From: JAXGPP01 sp964436865
GTDB taxonomy: Bacteria; Planctomycetota; Planctomycetia; Pirellulales; Thermoguttaceae
Length of the DNA: 17,336 bases
Direction: 5' to 3'
NCBI GenBank assembly: GCA_964436865.1
Contig: CAYTFK010000133.1
Span: forward strand, 1-17,336
In this document: one piece after another, positions 14,737-17,336 of the stretch
How positions within the stretch are numbered: position 1 is the first letter of the stretch
Layout: each line of letters begins with the position of its first letter
The notes under the pieces: model-generated
The model's database searches: none
Seen by the model: only the letters and a program-made list of their open reading frames with translations
What the model was told of the DNA's origin: nothing
Made by a program: the position numbers and the translations under genes

Positions 14737-15666
14737 ATGCGTGCCGCCTGTATCGTTTTTGCCGTGCTGGGACTGCTGGTCGTGCTGGCGGCGCCGGCCG
14801 CCGGGCGTGACATCTTCGTCGACAACACCGCCGGCGATGATGTCTTTACGGGCCACAATGCCGCTGCGGCCCCCAATATGGCTGGGCCGGTCCGCAGCCT
14901 CAGCCGCGCCCTTGACCTGGCGATGACAGGCGACCGCATCCTGCTGGCCAATACGGGCGTGCCCTACCGCGAGAGCGTCAGCCTTGTAGGGAGCCGGCAC
15001 AGCGGTTCCTCGCTGAGCTGGTTCCTGATCGTCGGCAACGGCGCTGTGCTCGACGGCTCGGCACCGGTGCCAACGAGCGCCTGGGAGCACGTCGAGGGCA
15101 ACGTCTACCGTTTCCAGCCGCCGCGGATGGCGCACCAGCAGCTCTTCCTCAACGATGTCCCGGTGCCGCTGGTTGTTTCCGACCCGTTGGTCGACCAGCC
15201 GGCGAAGCTCGAAACACTCCAGTGGACGCTCCATCGCGGGCACATGTATTTTGCGGCCGAACCGCTCAAGCGCCCCGAAGACTACCGGCTCACCTACGCC
15301 GCGCTGCCGGTCGGCATCACGCTCTACCACGTCCACCGGGTAGGCATCGTCGACCTCACCGTGCAGGGCTTTCAGCTCGACGGGATCAGCGCGTTCAATA
15401 GCGCGGTGGAGGTTCACCTCGACCAGGTAGTCAGCCGCGGCAACGGCCGCACCGGTCTGACCGTCGGCGGCGCGTCGCTGGTTGACGTGAATGAGTCGCG
15501 GCTGGGCGACAACGGCCGGGCCCAGATCCTCACGCAGCCCTGGTCCGCGACGCACATCCACGACTCGCAACTGCTGCCCGGCACCGCTCCGCCGATCGTC
15601 CGCCAGGGGGGCGACGTGACGGTAGACGGAAGACCCCTCGACGAAGCACCGAGCCGAGTGCTGTAA
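14737..15666 (+). CDS. Secreted right-handed parallel beta-helix protein (pectate-lyase-like fold)
   Basis: A protein of 309 residues. ATG 14737 has GGGAGA 7 bases upstream (14724-14729) and a signal peptide at about 1-23 (CIVFAVLGLLVVLAAPAAG). The mature start RDIFVDNTAGDDVFTG, then GPVRSLSRALDLAMTGDRILLANTG, is the usual opening of planctomycetal beta-helix proteins. Short beta-coils with periodic Gly/Asn/Val follow (VGIVDLTVQGFQLDGISAFNS, VHLDQVVSRGNGRTGLTVGGASLVDVNESRLGDNG). No catalytic lyase residues can be picked out. It could be an enzyme of the pectate lyase superfamily or a binding protein. At about 300 residues it is shorter than most such proteins but has a coherent end. Confidence 0.78.
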   Translation: MRAACIVFAVLGLLVVLAAPAAGRDIFVDNTAGDDVFTGHNAAAAPNMAGPVRSLSRALDLAMTGDRILLANTGVPYRESVSLVGSRHSGSSLSWFLIVGNGAVLDGSAPVPTSAWEHVEGNVYRFQPPRMAHQQLFLNDVPVPLVVSDPLVDQPAKLETLQWTLHRGHMYFAAEPLKRPEDYRLTYAALPVGITLYHVHRVGIVDLTVQGFQLDGISAFNSAVEVHLDQVVSRGNGRTGLTVGGASLVDVNESRLGDNGRAQILTQPWSATHIHDSQLLPGTAPPIVRQGGDVTVDGRPLDEAPSRVL

Positions 15667-15715
15667 GGCCGCCAGCCGTCAGCCGTCCGATCGGCACTGG
15701 GGCCGCGGATGGTAC

Positions 15716-15739
15716 ATTGTTGCATCGAAGCGCAACAAT
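15716..15739. repeat. Inverted repeat, possible terminator
   Basis: ATTGTTGC (15716-15723) and GCAACAAT (15732-15739) form a perfect 8-bp stem with an 8-base loop, 49 bases after the stop at 15666. No T-tract follows on either strand, so an operator or RNA hairpin is equally possible. Confidence 0.45.
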
Positions 15740-16027
15740 AAACGCGGCAATCCATTTTGGGCGTCGCGAGGCGCGGCGCTAAGTGCAAGTCGGCAAGGGG
15801 TTTCGCGCTGATCGAGTGCGCGCAACCTCATACGCACTGCGGGGGACGTGTTGAAGTTGACGCTCGATCTCCCCCGGCAGCGGCTACACAAGTGTGCCTC
15901 GAACGGGCTGATGGCGGGCGCAGGGAATCGGCGCACTCGCCGGCACACATCAGACGAGTTGCGATCGAATCGAATTGTGAAAGAGCGGACACGAGCAGGG
16001 CCCGACCTGTCGGACAGTTGCGCATGC

Positions 16028-16047
16028 CGGCGGACGGAAGTCCGTCG
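16028..16047. other. GC-rich hairpin with GNRA-type loop
   Basis: CGGCGGAC (16028-16035) pairs with GTCCGTCG (16040-16047), seven Watson-Crick pairs and one G-U, closing a GGAA tetraloop on the plus strand. It lies just downstream of the minus-strand promoter, so it could be the 5' hairpin of a minus-strand transcript, where its loop reads TTCC. Confidence 0.35.
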
Positions 16048-16058
16048 CAGCCGGTTAT

Positions 16059-16088
16059 AGTATACCCATGTTCATGCATCCTTGTCAA
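16059..16088 (-). promoter_or_regulatory. Near-consensus sigma70 promoter on the minus strand
   Basis: TTGACA (16088-16083), an 18-base spacer and TATACT (16064-16059). It is the best promoter match in the window, yet it points into a stretch with no recognisable protein gene. Confidence 0.5.
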
Positions 16089-16089
16089 G

Positions 16090-16122
16090 AGGGGAACTGG
16101 CCTGAATCGGGCAGTTGCCCCT
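16090..16122. other. Hairpin between the truncated beta-helix gene and the minus-strand promoter
   Basis: AGGGG-AACTG (16090-16099) pairs with CAGTT (16112-16116) and CCCCT (16118-16122), ten pairs with one bulged G. It lies 111 bases past the beta-helix stop on the minus strand and could terminate that transcript, although it is followed only by TCTTG. Confidence 0.3.
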
Positions 16123-16232
16123 GGGTTTCTGGAGGGGGTGGCTGGAATGGCCTGTGGGGGCGGAAGGGCGATGGGCGCTGGAGCACAAGGACCTTCAATC
16201 AGCAAGCGCTCCGCCTCGAATCGAGCAATCTT

Positions 16233-17015
16233 TCATACACCCAATCGCAACTGACGCGTGGCGGCATCAAACGACTCGATCTTTGGCAGAGAATGTTGCC
16301 AGTTGAATCGCGGGAAGATGGACACCTCGCCCCGTTCCGGATGGCTCCACGCGCGGAGGTCTGCGGGCTTAACGTTCAGGGTTTGGGTGAGTCGCGGGAT
16401 GTTTCGCTGCCAGAAATCGAGGCTGCCGTTTCTCGCGTGGTAGCCGTCCTCGTCCGGTGAATCGACGTACATGCTGTAGCGCGTACCGTCGACATATGCC
16501 CAGTCGCCGCCGCCGACGGCCTGGGGGTTGCTGTTGGGGTAGCGTGCCAACTCCTGCCGCTGGCCGTCGAACACAAGCACGCGAATGCCCGCGTTTTCCA
16601 TGCCCAAAGCCGAGACGTCGGCCTTCAGAACCGCCTGCCGATGCGCGGTGAATCCCGCGATGCGCCCGCCCAGCAGCACGGGCTTCTCGTTCTCGCAGGC
16701 TCGGTATACGATCGGGGCCACCGGCGCCCCGGAGTCTTCACTGCCAAGCGCCAGTGTCTGGGCCAGCGCATAAGCCCCTTGCCTGACGAACACCGTCACC
16801 GGTTCCTGGATTCCGCCGCCCGCCTTCAGGACTCGGATGGCATCGCGGGCTCGAGCCAAGGTGGCGAACGGCCGGACTTCGGTGCCGGGGTTCTCGTCCG
16901 AGCCACTCGGAGACACATAAAGGTCTTTGGCCGATGCGCCTGGTGCAACCAGGCAGACGAGGAGGAGGCAGAACGCATCGCGCACGTGTCTTCGTCCCAG
17001 CGGTTGACTCTGCAT
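16233..17015 (-). CDS. Secreted right-handed beta-helix protein, probably truncated at its 3' end
   Basis: A product of 260 residues. ATG 17015 has AAAGGG 6 bases upstream (plus-strand 17022-17027) and a signal peptide at about 1-29 (AFCLLLVCLVAPGASA). The mature N-terminus KDLYVSPSGSDENPGTEVRPFATLARARDAIR, followed by FVRQGAYALAQTLALG and IVYRACENEKPVLLGG, is typical of large planctomycetal beta-helix proteins of several hundred residues. The frame stops at TGA 16233-16235 after QLRLGV, where such proteins normally go on into the main helix. What follows does not resemble it. I infer a truncation by deletion or rearrangement; a genuinely short protein cannot be excluded. It starts 26 bases after the PKD gene, in the same operon. 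Confidence 0.65.
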   Translation of the reverse strand: MQSQPLGRRHVRDAFCLLLVCLVAPGASAKDLYVSPSGSDENPGTEVRPFATLARARDAIRVLKAGGGIQEPVTVFVRQGAYALAQTLALGSEDSGAPVAPIVYRACENEKPVLLGGRIAGFTAHRQAVLKADVSALGMENAGIRVLVFDGQRQELARYPNSNPQAVGGGDWAYVDGTRYSMYVDSPDEDGYHARNGSLDFWQRNIPRLTQTLNVKPADLRAWSHPERGEVSIFPRFNWQHSLPKIESFDAATRQLRLGV

Positions 17016-17041
17016 TGTCTTCCCTTTCCGGACCGCGGCGT

Positions 17042-17336
17042 TTATTTCGCGGCCAGAACCTCAATGGTCTTCTCCGCCCGCGCGCCCCGGCCGGCGGCGT
17101 CCCAGGCAATCAGCGTCACGCGGTATTTTCCCGCGCGGTCGAAGGTGTGCTGGGGACGGGCGACGACCTCCGGAATGCCGTGGTTGAAGTCCCAGAGTCG
17201 CTCGACGATCTCGCCAGCCCCCGGTTTCGACGTACAGTCGAACTGCGCGGGCACGTCGGCGCGAATGACCTCGGGCACTTTGAAGTCCGCCATGGGCGGC
17301 GGGGCGGCAAAAGCCTTGGTTCGCGGGAAGGCGCCG
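17042..17336 (-). CDS. PKD-domain protein, C-terminal end only
   Basis: The frame runs off the right edge of the window, so only the last 97 or so residues are seen. An internal ATG at 17293 is not needed as a start, since the frame is open upstream of it. The visible part is one PKD-like beta-sandwich: VPEVIRADVPAQFDCTSKPG, then LWDFNHGIPEVVARPQHTF and YRVTLIAWDAAGRGA, with the WDF-(x)n-HTF pattern of the family. PKD domains are extracellular spacers or adhesion modules at the ends of secreted enzymes. The missing N-terminal domains decide its function. It is the first visible gene of the operon with the beta-helix gene. Confidence 0.75.
   Translation of the reverse strand, partial: GAFPRTKAFAAPPPMADFKVPEVIRADVPAQFDCTSKPGAGEIVERLWDFNHGIPEVVARPQHTFDRAGKYRVTLIAWDAAGRGARAEKTIEVLAAK

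Larger units (their letters stand above)
15667..16232. other. Gene-poor stretch of 566 bases with hairpins and one minus-strand promoter
   Basis: No open frame here looks like a protein: translations are Arg/Ser/Ala/Pro-rich and match no family I know. It holds the heptamer AGCCGTC twice in tandem (15674-15687), a dyad at 15716-15739, a tetraloop hairpin at 16028-16047, a promoter at 16059-16088 and a hairpin at 16090-16122. The beta-helix frame at its right edge stays open for 134 codons past its TGA, but without beta-helix character. Confidence 0.6.

Noticed and set aside
15674..15687. Tandem heptamer AGCCGTC x2 as a repeat array
   Set aside because: Only two copies; not enough to call a repeat family.
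15828..16235. Second possible recoded TGA: the beta-helix frame stays open for 134 codons past its TGA
   Set aside because: The downstream translation is low-complexity Ala/Pro/Arg/Ser without beta-helix periodicity, contains a promoter and hairpins, and does not continue the fold.
16068..16460. Plus-strand open frame of 130 codons starting just after the TATA-rich segment
   Set aside because: Its C-terminal half is antisense to the beta-helix gene, it has no family resemblance, and composition is that of non-coding sequence.
1..17336. CRISPR array, tRNA/rRNA genes, insertion sequences, prophage genes
   Set aside because: No spaced direct repeats, no cloverleaf with a proper T-arm, and no transposase, integrase or structural phage gene was seen on either strand.

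Overview
The window looks like chromosomal DNA of a Planctomycetota bacterium, probably Pirellulales-like. This is inferred from gene content: high GC, two hydrazine-synthase-alpha-like (HzsA-related) secreted haem proteins, a type I sulfatase, several right-handed beta-helix proteins, a PcRGLX/YetA-like protein, a DUF4186 protein and an Rrf2-type regulator beside a Tll0287-like cytochrome. No 16S gene or other taxonomic marker is present. There are no RNA genes, CRISPR arrays, transposases or phage genes that I can recognise.

Layout. 1-1139 (+): 3' part of a PcRGLX/YetA-like (exo-rhamnogalacturonan lyase-like) protein. 1268-3709 (+): HzsA-related tri-haem protein. 3713-4653 (-): two-gene operon, a secreted monohaem Tll0287-like cytochrome followed by a DUF4186 protein with a coupled TTG start. 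4832-5329 (+): Rrf2 regulator, divergent from that operon. 5436-6875 (+): secreted sulfatase. 6948-10670 (+): a second, 1240-residue HzsA-related haem protein carrying FN3-like and LamG-like C-terminal domains. 10684-10713: terminator-like hairpin between convergent genes. 10715-13374 (-): GH10 xylanase-like enzyme with a four-base overlap to an upstream seven-helix membrane protein. 13696-14626 (+): DinB-like protein and DUF3806 protein. 14737-15666 (+): secreted beta-helix protein. 15667-16232: gene-poor stretch with a good minus-strand promoter and several hairpins. 16233-17336 (-): a beta-helix protein that looks truncated and the 3' end of a PKD-domain protein.

Working together. Most products carry signal peptides and are concerned with polysaccharides (PcRGLX-like, GH10, sulfatase, beta-helix, LamG, PKD) or with secreted c-type haem proteins. 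The window therefore looks like a dispersed glycan-degradation and extracytoplasmic redox region. The Rrf2/cytochrome pair is the clearest regulatory unit.

The observation most worth following is in the membrane-protein gene 11989-13374. Its frame is interrupted once, by an in-frame TGA at codon 171. The frame is the same on both sides and the translation stays protein-like. Fourteen bases after the TGA lies a perfect 7-bp hairpin with a UGG loop, a placement and shape that fit the broad bacterial SECIS model. It may be an undescribed UGA-recoded (selenocysteine) membrane protein with a U-x3-C pair, or a plain nonsense mutation; the sequence alone cannot decide.
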